64,000 nucleotides of DNA from Aquibacillus rhizosphaerae (GTDB lineage: Bacteria; Bacillota; Bacilli; Bacillales; Amphibacillaceae), in NCBI RefSeq assembly GCF_030282825.1, contig NZ_JASTZU010000051.1:1-64000 (forward strand), given 5' to 3'. The translations under genes were made by a program, and so were the position numbers. Each line of letters begins with the position of its first letter. Positions within the stretch are counted from its first letter, which is position 1. This document shows positions 10,956 through 21,100 of the stretch, piece by piece. The notes under the pieces were generated by a model, which searched no databases, had not been told where the DNA came from, and was given only the letters and a program-made list of their open reading frames with translations.

Positions 10956-10997
10956 ACTTACAATCAGTGCGAGTGTAAAACTTCCACTGATTGAAGT
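10956..10997. repeat. Inverted repeat in the groEL downstream gap
   Basis: ACTTACAATCAGTG is mirrored by CACTGATTGAAGT with one bulged base and about 15 bases between. It has no T run and no gene beside it. The rest of the 10749-11210 gap shows nothing else recognisable. It may be a relic of an inserted element or a structure in the leader of the next gene. Confidence 0.5.
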
Positions 10998-11210
10998 CTC
11001 ACTTTACCACAATTGCAACAAAACCTGGGGCAGGCCAATAGCATTTTTCTCTACTAATACTCAACCTGCTAATTTTCGTAATAAGTCTCTCCTTTTCTAC
11101 ATAAAATTTACAAAATTACAACAATTTCCCTACATTCATTTAACAAGAATCCCTTAAAGTGAAATTTGTGGGTTAAAAATATGCAACAGAAAAGGAGAAA
11201 TGAAAAAGGT

Positions 11211-14189
11211 ATGAAATTCATGAAAAAAATATCGATAATATTACTACTTGCAGTGCTAACTATGACTTCTTTAGAGCTTCCTGTTCTGGCCGCTAGTCAA
11301 TATTCTAGTCAGGAGCATTCAAAACCTTCAAAGCCACAAGGGACTACTGGAGAAATAAATACAAATCCTCCTGAAGTTGAGCAGCCTTTACCAGCAGTGG
11401 ATAATGGCGGAAATGCTAATGATTCACACTTAAAGAATATAGCTGCGACTAATCCTTTTATAAGTATTTTAGGTGGTTTTGATCAGGTATGGTCTATGAA
11501 TCAACCAGATTGGAGAGACGGAACAGCGTTAACTGTACCAGGTGTAAATGGTAAGGTTGCTAAATATGGTGACGGACCTACCGTTTATTTTGATGGATAT
11601 AAAAATGATAAGACAAAGGTAGTAGCGGATAAGAAAACATATGCAAACGAAGAAATCAGAGATTCAGAGACTTGGGAAGCTAATATTAAGTATGTAGAAG
11701 ACATTACTAAAAACAGAACGGATGAAGAAGCGTTAGCGGCCTATTATGATGATCAACGAGATAAGATATATAGCATGATGGATGCTTATGGCCCTTTGGC
11801 TAATAACTACGTAGATATCGTTAATCCGATAACAAATGTTGTAAGAACTGTAGATGAAATGAATATGGTATTGGAAGAAATGACTGTTGAAGATCAAAGC
11901 CAAGGAATGGGGAAATGGGAGGAATCTGAACTTAGAGATGCGATGGATTTAGTTGCTTTAATTAGATTTAGAAATCCTTCTTCTTCAAACCCGTCTAAGT
12001 ACTTTTTCTCATCTCCAAGGCCGTACAGAATGAATTCAAATGGAGAAGTGAAAGAAGTTGTTGATGAGAATGGTTTACCTGAATGGGCTACAATCGGTAG
12101 TGGTGAAAGTAAAGTAGAAGAATTACCTTCAGGCGGCAAAAAAGAAACAGGAGAGAAACATTTCCAACAATACGAAACGAATGTGGAAGTAATTCCTGCA
12201 TTAGAATATGTAAAAAGAAAAGCGGAAGACGGGAGAGGTAAAGACGGAGCTTTTCCGAGCGGGCATACAAGTGCAGCTTATTTGTCAACATTCGGATTTG
12301 CATACGCAACACCGGAAAGATTTTCTGAATTTTTAACTAGAGCAGCTCAAATGGGAGAAAACAGAATAGTGACTGGTATGCACTCTCCACTTGATGTTAT
12401 AGGAGCAAGAATACAATCAACTGCAATGACTGCCTACGCATACAACCTTACAGAAAATCAAGAGGTATTGGATAAGGCTTACCAAAATGCTGGAGAAGTA
12501 TTCGGTGAATTAGCTGCATCAAAAGAAATGAGCTTGTATGAATATGCACATACGGTAACAGAGGATTATACATTTGAAAGTGCATACGATGAACAAAAAT
12601 GGGAAGATCATGAAGCAAATAAAGCATTCTATCGGGAAAAACTTACATACGGATTACCTCAAACTGGCATAAAAGGTTTAGACCCTGTAGTACCTAAAGG
12701 CGCTGAAGTTTTATTGGAAACTCGTCAACCTTATTTGACTGATCAACAGCGTAGAGAAGTATTGTATACCACAGAAATTGAATCAGGCTACCCTGTAATA
12801 GACGAATCAAATGGTTGGGGAAGAATTGATTTGGTAACAGCATCTGATGGATATGGTGCGTTTTTAAGCAATGTAACAGTAAATATGGATGCTTCAAAAG
12901 GAAGATTTAATGCCCAAGATTGGTGGAGAAATGATATCACTGGCAGTGGTATGCTTACCAAGCAGGGGACAGGTACACTTACATTGACAGGAAGTAATAG
13001 TTATTCAGGAGGCACATTGCTGCAAGGAGGAACATTAGAAGCTACTTCTGCGACTGCTTTTGGTGAAGGCGATCTTTATGTAGAAAATGGTACAGTTTTA
13101 GTTAATGTCGATGAACCTCTGAATTTAAACGGTAATTTAACAATGGAAGCTGGAAGCCTGAATATTGCAATGGATAATGACGAAACTCAACTAAATGTAG
13201 ATGGACTGTTATACCTTGATGGCGGGGATCTGAATTTGGATCTTTCTAATTATGAAATAGACAAGGCTGCGAATATTACTTTAATGACTGCTGACAACGT
13301 GAAAGGTGAATTCGATAATATAACTGCAGATGATTACGAGGTAACTGTGACTTATAACAATAATAGTGTCGTTGCAAATTTCAAAGCAATCGATACTTCT
13401 GATCCAGTTTCACCGGACCCTGAAGATCCCGAAAAACCTGTCAATCCGGAAGATCCTGAAGATTCAAAAGACCCTGTCGATCCAGAAGATCCTGAGGACT
13501 CAAAAGCTCCAAAGAAACAAACCAGTGTTACCTTAACACCTGACGTTACCAATGGCGAGGCAACGATCGAAACAGACTCGCTCCATGAGCTAGCTAATCA
13601 GGGTGAATTACGGATAGATTTACGTGATTATAATGATTCTATTAATCTAGCATTTACTTCTGACCAAATAAAATGGCTGAAGGAGCATCGTATAACGATT
13701 ATCATTCAGTTAAAAAATGTCAGCTTGCAACTAGCTGCCTCCAATTTCGCTAATGGATCCGAGGCTGCATCAATTCAGTTTGAGCGTTTAGCTGATATAG
13801 ATCAAGCATTGAGTGTGGTCTATGATTTTGAAATCAAACAAGGCGAAAAAGAATTAAAAACCTTCGACGAAAAAGTGACACTGACTTTTTCTGTTGATAG
13901 CAACAAAGTAAATGATAAAGATCAGTTGCAACTTTTCTATTGGAATCCAGAACTCGAAGAATGGGAAGCAATCGGCGGAGAGTGGCATGATGGAAACGTG
14001 ACAGCACAAACCGATCACTTCAGCACCTATACCGTTTTTGAACAGGAAGAAATAGAACAACAGCCTGTAACGGATGACGGACAAAAACTACCGGAAACTG
14101 CCACTACGATCTATCAGTACTTATTAGTAGGGTTTTTACTCTTCTTAGGTGGCATGCTCTTCCTCTTCATGCGAAAAAGAAAAGCATAA
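11211..14189 (+). CDS. Cell-wall anchored PAP2 phosphatase with PATR repeat
   Basis: This secreted surface protein of about 992 residues has a signal peptide (MKKISIILLLAVLTMTSLE then a cleavable LAAS). A class A acid phosphatase/PAP2 domain follows, with PSGH at about 349-352 and ENRIVTGMHSPLD completing the R...H...D catalytic set. Then come one autotransporter-associated beta-strand repeat (GTGTLTLTGSNSYSGGT, about 600), a Pro/Asp/Glu linker built from a DNA-level repeat, and a beta-rich domain. LPETA (960-964), a membrane helix and RKRKA form a sortase signal. Likely start is ATG 11211 or 11220; a longer frame begins at GTG 11166. Substrate is unknown. Confidence 0.82.
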   Translation: MKFMKKISIILLLAVLTMTSLELPVLAASQYSSQEHSKPSKPQGTTGEINTNPPEVEQPLPAVDNGGNANDSHLKNIAATNPFISILGGFDQVWSMNQPDWRDGTALTVPGVNGKVAKYGDGPTVYFDGYKNDKTKVVADKKTYANEEIRDSETWEANIKYVEDITKNRTDEEALAAYYDDQRDKIYSMMDAYGPLANNYVDIVNPITNVVRTVDEMNMVLEEMTVEDQSQGMGKWEESELRDAMDLVALIRFRNPSSSNPSKYFFSSPRPYRMNSNGEVKEVVDENGLPEWATIGSGESKVEELPSGGKKETGEKHFQQYETNVEVIPALEYVKRKAEDGRGKDGAFPSGHTSAAYLSTFGFAYATPERFSEFLTRAAQMGENRIVTGMHSPLDVIGARIQSTAMTAYAYNLTENQEVLDKAYQNAGEVFGELAASKEMSLYEYAHTVTEDYTFESAYDEQKWEDHEANKAFYREKLTYGLPQTGIKGLDPVVPKGAEVLLETRQPYLTDQQRREVLYTTEIESGYPVIDESNGWGRIDLVTASDGYGAFLSNVTVNMDASKGRFNAQDWWRNDITGSGMLTKQGTGTLTLTGSNSYSGGTLLQGGTLEATSATAFGEGDLYVENGTVLVNVDEPLNLNGNLTMEAGSLNIAMDNDETQLNVDGLLYLDGGDLNLDLSNYEIDKAANITLMTADNVKGEFDNITADDYEVTVTYNNNSVVANFKAIDTSDPVSPDPEDPEKPVNPEDPEDSKDPVDPEDPEDSKAPKKQTSVTLTPDVTNGEATIETDSLHELANQGELRIDLRDYNDSINLAFTSDQIKWLKEHRITIIIQLKNVSLQLAASNFANGSEAASIQFERLADIDQALSVVYDFEIKQGEKELKTFDEKVTLTFSVDSNKVNDKDQLQLFYWNPELEEWEAIGGEWHDGNVTAQTDHFSTYTVFEQEEIEQQPVTDDGQKLPETATTIYQYLLVGFLLFLGGMLFLFMRKRKA

Positions 14190-14232
14190 TCGTTTAGGTA
14201 GATAAATATATGAAAATATCAAACCGATTAGA

Positions 14233-14262
14233 AAACCAAATCTCAAATGATTTGGTTTCTTT
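14233..14262 (+). terminator. Terminator after the PAP2 surface protein
   Basis: AAACCAAATC and GATTTGGTTT form a 10-bp stem with a 6-base loop, followed by a T-rich tract. It lies 44 bases past the stop codon. Confidence 0.85.
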
Positions 14263-14358
14263 CTTTGTTTTGTATCCATGTTAATAATTATTGAAGGTAA
14301 TCAATTCCTTTTTACTATATGAACACAGTGCTTATTGTAAGATAATGTAATGGGGTAA

Positions 14359-14925
14359 CTTGGATTATTAATTGCTACAGCAGCTAAAAACACAACTATC
14401 CTAAAATATGCTTCGAAAAAGCCAGGCCAAAGCGGATGGTCTTCAGTAGGTGAGAAAGCCTTAGAGAAGAATCCTTTATTAAAGTACTGGAATGATTATG
14501 CCACTCCTTTTGAGAAAGTAAAAACAGTTGGAGTTGCAGCAGTTAAAGGTTCTGGGAAATCCCTTAAGGACACTGTGGATATCAAAGGCATTGCCAAGAG
14601 CGGGGTGCTAAAAGGTGCAACCAAAAGCCTTGGTCCTGTAATTGCTGGTTTGAACTACTACAGTAATTATAATACTGCTGTGGAAGGCGGATTGACAGGA
14701 GGAGAAGCTATAGGAAGGGCAACAGTAGATACAGCGATTGACACAGCAGTAGGAGGGGCTGTCCAAGCAGCTTTCACTGTAGCGGGTACGGCTTTCATTC
14801 CTATTCCGGGTGTTGGAACCGCAATTGGGGTTGCCGCAGGAATTGCTGCAAATACTTTGCTAAATAAAAAAGATGAAAAGACTGGAAAATCCGTGATGGA
14901 TAAGATTAAAGGATGGTTTCACTAA
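14359..14925 (+). pseudogene. C-terminal remnant of an LXG-type toxin
   Basis: The frame is open from the TAA at 14356 to 14925. A GTG at 14575 could start a 116-residue product, but recognisable toxin-like sequence continues upstream to about 14360 with no ATG, GTG or TTG, so the N-terminal part is lost. The preserved part reads as the C-terminus common in LXG proteins: SGWSSVGEKALEKNPLLKYW, a Gly/Ala-rich hydrophobic zone with FIPIPGVGTAIGVAAG and a final SVMDKIKGWFH. LXG proteins are type VII secreted antibacterial toxins. Whether the 116-residue fragment is still made is unknown. Confidence 0.7.
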
Positions 14926-14945
14926 AAGAAAGAAGGTGAAGATTT

Positions 14946-15722
14946 ATGCTAAATAAATTGCCTGAGCAATATTTCGAAGTATTAAAAGCACCAATTGTTT
15001 CAGGGAGGCAAAGTCCCACATCTTTAGGAGGTAATTTGATTTTAGCCATTCCTCTTCAATGGCTAATTTATTATTTGACTTACTCTATTGCCTCTTCTTA
15101 CACGAAGTATCCTAGTACTGATACTATTCAAGAGATACACTTTGCAGCTTCCATCTGTTTCAGTATATTATCCTTACTGTTCTGTATACCTGCTATTTAT
15201 AAAAGGTTTGAGAAGTTGCAATATCTTTTGACAATCCTGGTTTCTCAAATGCTTTTTACTTTTCCTGCTTTATTATGGGCCCTGTTCACAATAGGAGAAG
15301 GAGAGCAAGCTACAGCAGAGTCTTTGGTGTTGTTTACCATTATTGTTTTAACTACTGCCACTTTATTGCTGGGTATTACAATATTTCGGTTTTTAAGACT
15401 GTTAAAAAAAGGGGAGTATCATGAAGGTTCATCCCGAGGACAAACCAGGGAACGGTTTGAGACCAAATCTTATTTACCGGTTGCCATTGTGGGTGGACTC
15501 AGTTGTGTTTTTACTATTCAGTATTTTATTAGAAATTTTCAAATGGAATATTTTGAATCTGCTATATTAATCATCCTTCCGATCCTAATCTTCTACACCA
15601 TGATTTTCGTCCTGCCTGAGCAGCTGGTGATTCTTTACTGCAAATTTAGGTTTGATAGATTCAATGTGTATCAGAGCAGAATCAAATCGTCTAAAAAAAT
15701 TGGTATGGAAAGGAAAGGATAA
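14946..15722 (+). CDS. Membrane protein of the LXG locus, possible immunity protein
   Basis: This 258-residue protein has about five or six hydrophobic helices (roughly 27-50, 65-88, 95-118, 125-150, 175-195, 200-222) and a basic C-terminus. I do not recognise a family. It starts 20 bases after the toxin remnant with AGAAGGTG before the ATG and runs into the next gene with a 2-base gap. A polytopic protein right after a toxin whose C-terminus looks membrane-active is a plausible immunity protein. That role is inferred from position only. Confidence 0.6.
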   Translation: MLNKLPEQYFEVLKAPIVSGRQSPTSLGGNLILAIPLQWLIYYLTYSIASSYTKYPSTDTIQEIHFAASICFSILSLLFCIPAIYKRFEKLQYLLTILVSQMLFTFPALLWALFTIGEGEQATAESLVLFTIIVLTTATLLLGITIFRFLRLLKKGEYHEGSSRGQTRERFETKSYLPVAIVGGLSCVFTIQYFIRNFQMEYFESAILIILPILIFYTMIFVLPEQLVILYCKFRFDRFNVYQSRIKSSKKIGMERKG

Positions 15723-15724
15723 GA

Positions 15725-16186
15725 ATGGATATCAAAAGAGGTTCACTATATTTCGACCATTTGATGACGTATTCCATGAAAGGAAAAAAAGAGGAGTGGC
15801 AGGAAGGCTTTGCGATTCTTGAAGAGCTTGAGTTGGAGCAGAGAGTCTATAAGAATGGACCTGTTTTTTTTACTTTTAAAGCCCACGATACCGGAGACAA
15901 GGGTGAGTTTACATACTATCGACCAATCAATGAAAAGGTTGAAATGGCTGGTGACTCAGACATTCAATATAAGGAAAAGGTGGATGTACGGGATGCACTT
16001 CTGCTCAGACAGGCCGAACATTACCAGGATTTCAACCAAGCCTATGACAGCATAAAGAACTATGCAACTGAAAGCGAGGTAGATGTTGAAGACTCGTTCT
16101 ATTGTGTTCTATTGGAAGTCTATGGTGATATCATTCTTGATCTTTATGTTCCTGTATTAGGTTCAGGTGAATCTCATGGTGTATGA
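15725..16186 (+). CDS. DUF5085-like protein of the LXG locus, copy 1
   Basis: This soluble protein of 153 residues is rich in aromatic and acidic residues. The layout YKNGPVFFTFKAHDTGDKGEFTYYRPINEKVE followed by a C-terminal YCVLLEVYGDIILDLYVPV strand pair resembles the small GyrI-like DUF5085 proteins found beside LXG toxins in Bacillaceae. The family call is from memory. It resembles the next gene in size and layout, so the two are likely paralogues. It lies two bases after the membrane protein gene. Confidence 0.6.
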   Translation: MDIKRGSLYFDHLMTYSMKGKKEEWQEGFAILEELELEQRVYKNGPVFFTFKAHDTGDKGEFTYYRPINEKVEMAGDSDIQYKEKVDVRDALLLRQAEHYQDFNQAYDSIKNYATESEVDVEDSFYCVLLEVYGDIILDLYVPVLGSGESHGV

Positions 16187-16628
16187 TCATCATGCTATTT
16201 CATATAAAAATGTAGCGTCCAAACTGTACCGGTTCCTTCCAGAGGAAATTCACTTGGCCTTTGAGGACTTTGAAGCACTGTTGACAAAGCATGGATACCA
16301 TCCCACAGGTGATATGTTTTTTGCGATAATGAGCAACCCTTTCGATCAGCTAATGGTTGCGGAACTCTTCTTTGTGGTTGAAGAAGGCCAGGTAGAGCTA
16401 CCGAAAGAGGAAAATGTAAGCTTCCGCAGTTATTTCTTCGTCAAGGATATGGTCATGACAATAGCTTTTGAGGAATTAGAGATATCTTCACAGGAGAAAT
16501 TCTGGGAGGTACTGAACTATATCGAGTCAGAAGATCAGGTTCAGACCACTCCTATTTTTGTGGGTTATAAGCAGACATCCAAAGGGACAACTTTTGTGGA
16601 AATGAGTGCTGGTATAAGAGGAGATTAA
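16176..16628 (+). CDS. DUF5085-like protein of the LXG locus, copy 2
   Basis: This 150-residue soluble protein contains AISYKNVASKLYRFLPEEI near the N-terminus and YHPTGDMFFAIMSNPFDQLMVAELFF around residue 50, a pattern I associate with DUF5085 in type VII secretion toxin loci. A GTG at 16167 extends the frame by three residues, but the ATG at 16176 has AGGTGA five bases before it. The start overlaps the end of copy 1, so the two are coupled. Function is unknown; a chaperone or adaptor role for LXG proteins is a guess from context. Confidence 0.6.
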   Translation: MVYDHHAISYKNVASKLYRFLPEEIHLAFEDFEALLTKHGYHPTGDMFFAIMSNPFDQLMVAELFFVVEEGQVELPKEENVSFRSYFFVKDMVMTIAFEELEISSQEKFWEVLNYIESEDQVQTTPIFVGYKQTSKGTTFVEMSAGIRGD

Positions 16629-16818
16629 CTTAAGAAAGGCTGTCATTCAGTTGGAGGAGTCAGTTTTTCTAAGAGGAAACAGGAGAGACCTTGTCCTTTT
16701 TACCGCCAATGTTGTAGATTTTCTCCTAGATAAGGGAAGTGTTCTACTAATTCCTTCGCTGAAGCCTTTTGTGTGCCAAGTATGTTGCTGCGAAAAAGCT
16801 AATACCGTGTATTATTAG
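16618..16818 (+). other. Open frame without a clear start, LXG locus tail
   Basis: A frame open from the stop at 16615 to TAG at 16816 encodes about 66 residues, including LVLFTANVVDFLLDKGSVLLI and a Cys cluster CQVCCCEK. It overlaps the end of the second DUF5085-like gene, whose GAGGAG could serve as a ribosome binding site, but no ATG, GTG or TTG sits at a suitable distance. It may be the tail of a decayed accessory gene. I do not recognise it. Confidence 0.3.
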
Positions 16819-16906
16819 TCAGTTTGCTAAAATAAGAAGAGATGTTAAATGAAAATAATGTTTAAGTAGAGTTAAACTCATTAATGCTATCTTTATTTCT
16901 GAATAT

Positions 16907-17252
16907 ATTTTCAATGGAAAACGCAAATCAGCCAAATCAAGAGTTGGCCAAGTAATTTATTTGAGGAATTGGAAAGAATATGTAGTATTAGAAAGCGATA
17001 CAAATGATGGAATCGTATATGCTGTTACAAAAAATATTAATCCTGTTAGATGTATATAACTATTGTTTAATTGCGAGAAAGGGACTACCAACAGCATATA
17101 TTTCATTCTATTCCAATGAATATTTATTATATGTAAGCACTGATGTTATTAATTTTATTTCAAATGATGCCACTAACATTGCTAAGTTAAAAGATAACTA
17201 TAAAAATCTTTATGATACTTATTATGAAGGCAATGAAAGTTCTTATTACTAA
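16907..17252 (+). pseudogene. Frameshifted hypothetical gene
   Basis: Two adjoining frames look coding. The first reads KSRVGQVIYLRNWKEYVVLES and stops at TAA 17057. The second, in another frame, reads NYCLIARKGLPTAYISFYSN onward for about 65 residues to TAA 17250 and has no convincing ribosome binding site. A single frameshift near 17050 would join them into one protein of at least 110 residues. The product is not recognised. It lies in the decayed tail of the LXG locus, so an orphan immunity or antitoxin gene is possible but unproven. Confidence 0.35.
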
Positions 17253-17259
17253 TTTAACA

Positions 17260-17680
17260 AATTAGAGTTGTACTGAAAAGAGCTATCCTTTAAGTGGATA
17301 ATCCCCGCTATTAAGACAGGGAATTGTAGGTTCTTATTATAAGTATAATGATATAACACTTATTCCAATTTCTAATGTCATATAAGCCACGATTAATTTG
17401 CTTTTTTTCTTCAAGTAAGTGATTAATTAAGGTTCTTGGATAGTGAACAGTCATAAAAAATATTTGTACCTTATCATTTGGACTGTTTAGCAATACGCAA
17501 AAAATTGATACATTTTCATAATCCATTCCTATACAATGTAGTAGTAAAAGCTAATTTGTTCTAAATAAGAAAATTAATTGATGCTTTTTTCTCATTAGTA
17601 TACTCTCCTCGTATATAAGTATTTCATAAAGAGTTAACGGTATAATGATGTAATAGCTGCTCAAGCCCCTGATAGAATAG
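17260..17680. other. Gene-poor stretch
   Basis: I find no supportable gene here. A 71-codon minus-strand frame (17311-17526) has no ribosome binding site and no recognisable motif. AT content is high, with several stops in all frames, consistent with decayed sequence between the LXG locus and the signalling operon. Confidence 0.5.
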
Positions 17681-17689
17681 CAAACGTAA

Positions 17690-17740
17690 AGAGGCATCTC
17701 AGTGCTTTAATAAAGCATGAGAAGCCTCTTTTTTATTTTT
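17690..17740 (+). terminator. Long terminator hairpin, copy 1
   Basis: AGAGGC/GCCTCT and TCTCA/TGAGA close an inner perfect palindrome TGCTTTAATAAAGCA, followed by TTTTTTATTTTTTT. A clearly related 40-base hairpin lies at 23960-24004, so the pair flanks the kinase-CheR-cyclase operon. No intact gene precedes this copy. Confidence 0.8.
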
Positions 17741-18091
17741 TTCAGCCTGCTATCAACTGCAATTGGGTAATTATCCTAATTAAAATGGAAATATATACAA
17801 TTTAGTCCATTTCATAATACTAATTTTGTCGTCACCTACAACAATATATAGTTGAATAAAACTATTTCCAAACTATCTATTGTCGCAGATGACTGATAAG
17901 GTAATTATGAAATTGACTCAATTCATAGTTTATTGCTGTTTTTCCTTTTAATGAAGCTGAGAGATTAGATGAGTACATTGAATCATATTTTATCTTGTGT
18001 TATTCACTCGACAAAATAATACATTTTAGGCACACTATAAGAAACTACTGATGGAAGTTTCACTTTGTGACAACTTATCCATTTATAGACA

Positions 18092-18120
18092 TTACAAATC
18101 ATGCATATAAACGATATAAT
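18092..18120 (+). promoter_or_regulatory. Promoter of the kinase-CheR-cyclase operon
   Basis: TTACAA (18092-18097), a 17-base spacer and TATAAT (18115-18120) form a good sigma-A promoter 40 bases before the kinase start. The 450 bases upstream hold no gene. Confidence 0.65.
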
Positions 18121-18160
18121 ATATTCTTAGGTTTAAATTACTTGGGCAGGGGGGCTAACG

Positions 18161-21100
18161 GTGAATAAAGCGAGAGATTTATTTGTAAGATCAACGATTA
18201 TGATGGAAGGAATATCGTATTTAGTTTTAATTCCTTTGGCGGTATATGTTGTCTTTTACCATGGTGATTTACTTGGGGAACGTTTGCAATACTCTACTAT
18301 TGGTTTAGTGATTGCGCTGATTGTCACATTTAGTCATGGTCTATCTATTCGGTATTTTGGATTGTACAAGCCAGTAAAATCTTTTTATACAGATGATAGT
18401 TTAGATGATTCACAGTTATCAGAAATTAAATTAAAACTACTTAAATACCCATTAAAGGAAGCGTTTAGTGCGTCTATTAGATGGGCCTATGGTGTATGTA
18501 TTGTTATTTTAATTACAAATATATACGTACCTCTTGAAATCACTACTTATATTGCAGCACTGGTAGCATTATTTCAGTCTGTATTAGTTAATTTTATTAA
18601 TAATTATTTTATAGCTGAAAGGCTTTTATCGGATACTTTAGAAGAACCAACGCTTGTTGAAACGATCATTGAGCCTAATCAATATAAAGAATTTAGTTTA
18701 ATCAATAAAACGGTCATAACAGTTGTAGGCATTTTCTTGGCTGTTTATTCAGTTACTAGTTATTTAATATTTGCGATAATTCATGAAACGATTCCGACTA
18801 ACCAAGTGCAAATACACTTTATTATTATTACAGTTGGACTAGTTGCCCTTTTATTACTAACCATTAATATGTTCAACTATTCGAATAAGAAAAGTCTTAT
18901 AAAAATTAAAGAATCGATTACGAAAATTTCTGAGGGAGAATTGACTACACACCTAAGTATGACCTCCATTGATGAATTAGGTAGAGTGTGTACCGATTTA
19001 AATAAATTAAAACGATCACTAAGAAAGATTGCCGGAGTCATTTTTTATGAAACAAAAAATATTCATGAACACTCTGAATCATTAAGCTTTCAGAATAAAA
19101 ATGAATTTAGCAAAAGTTTGATCCAACAATTAGAGGATGAAAACTTTAATAACCTTTTTGAAGTAACAGACGCACTTCACCAAATGACTAAAGTGTTAAA
19201 CGAAATGATGAATGTTAATACAAGGCAAAATTATATTCGAAGTGGAAGGGTTCAATTAAGTAGTGCCATTCAAAATGCACAAAGTTTATCGCGATCAACA
19301 GATGAAGTGATAAAAAATCTAACTAATCATGTTGATGCTATTGTTGGAGTCTTATACGTGTTAGAAGAGGATAATATATTAAGACAGGTAGGAAGCTACG
19401 GACATCCTTATTCACATAGGGATTTTAAGGCTGGAGAAGGTTTAATTGGCCAGGTAGCAGTAGACCAACAGATGAAAATAATAGAAGAGATTCCGGAAAA
19501 CAATATAATTGTAGATACAGGCATTGTTCAGTTAAAGCCAAATCAAATGACGATTATTCCGTGTGTATATAATGATGAGACAAAAGCAGTAATCGTTCTT
19601 GGCACGATGGGAACTTTTGAAGAACACCATGTTGAATTTTTGGGAAATATAGGCGAGTCCGTTGCCATTGCCATTACTTCTCATCAAGCGAATGAAATGA
19701 AGGAGGCATTACTAGATCAAAGTCAAAAACTAACCGAGGAATTAAGAGAGCAACAAGAAGAGTTAATGGAAACTAACACAGAGATGGAACAAATGAACGA
19801 GGAACTAGAGCAACAAACGCAAGAATTAAAGAAATCAGAAGCTCGCCTTGAATCCCAACAGCAAGAACTGAGGAATGTAAATGAGGAGCTTAAGGAACGA
19901 TCTTCGGATGTGGAAAAACAGAGAGACGAGTTAAATCAGAAAAATGAAAAGCTTCGTAAGACACAGAAGTTGTTAGAAGAAAAAGCTGAAAACCTAGAAA
20001 AGGCAAACCAATATAAATCAGAGTTTTTAGCAAATATGTCGCATGAACTTAGAACGCCTTTAAATAGTATTATTATTCTTTCTAAGATTATGTATGATAA
20101 CAAGCAAAGCGTCTTAACTGAAAAAGAAGTGGAGTACTCTGAAACAATTTATGCAGCTGCACATGATTTATTAGAGCTAATTAATGAGATCTTGGATCTA
20201 GCCAAAGTAGAAGCAGGTATGATGGAAGTAAATTTAGATTATGTTCATCTTCGTCATTTTACAGATGATATAAAGCAGGCCTTTAAGGAATTAGCAATAA
20301 CGAAAGGCTTAGACTTTTCTGTAGAAATAGATAAGGAATTACCTGAACAGATTCAGACTGATCCACAAAGACTAAAGCAAATTATTAAAAATCTCGTATC
20401 TAATGCTTTTAAGTTTACGAATGAAGGTTTTGTATCTATCAAAATCTATAGGTCCGCTAGTAAGGATTGTATAGCATTTTCCGTTTCGGATTCCGGGATT
20501 GGTATTCCAGAAGATAAACAGCAATTAATATTCAAGGAATTTAGTCAAGCGGATGGAAACACGAATCGGAAATATGGTGGAACTGGCCTTGGTTTATCCA
20601 TATCCGAGAGATTTTCTAATTTTTTAGGTGGAGAAATTCAGTTAGTAAGTAAAGAAAAAGAAGGTAGTACATTCACCTTGCTGATTCCTGATAAAAATGA
20701 ATTAGAAGAGAAAGAAGTTCCAAAGCCGATTATAGTAGAAGAAAAGAAAGTTTCCTATCAAGAGGTTGAGAAGGATAAAATTCTCTTAATCATTGATGAT
20801 GACCCGAATTTTGTGAAAGTAATAAAGGATTTTGCGGGGGATAGAGGATTTAAATGTCTGAGCGCTCTCGAGGGAGAGAAAGGCTTAGAGATGGCGAAAA
20901 ACTTTAAACCAGACGCAATTATTCTTGATATTAAACTACCTGGAATTGACGGTTTTGAAGTGATTAAGCGCCTTAATGAAGATGAAAAGACAAGTCATAT
21001 CCCTGTTCATTTTGTGTCCTCTTTAGACGAGATGCAAAAAGCGAGGGATTTGGGTGCGCTTGGTTTTACAACGAAACCGATTACTGGACAAAAGTTTGAG

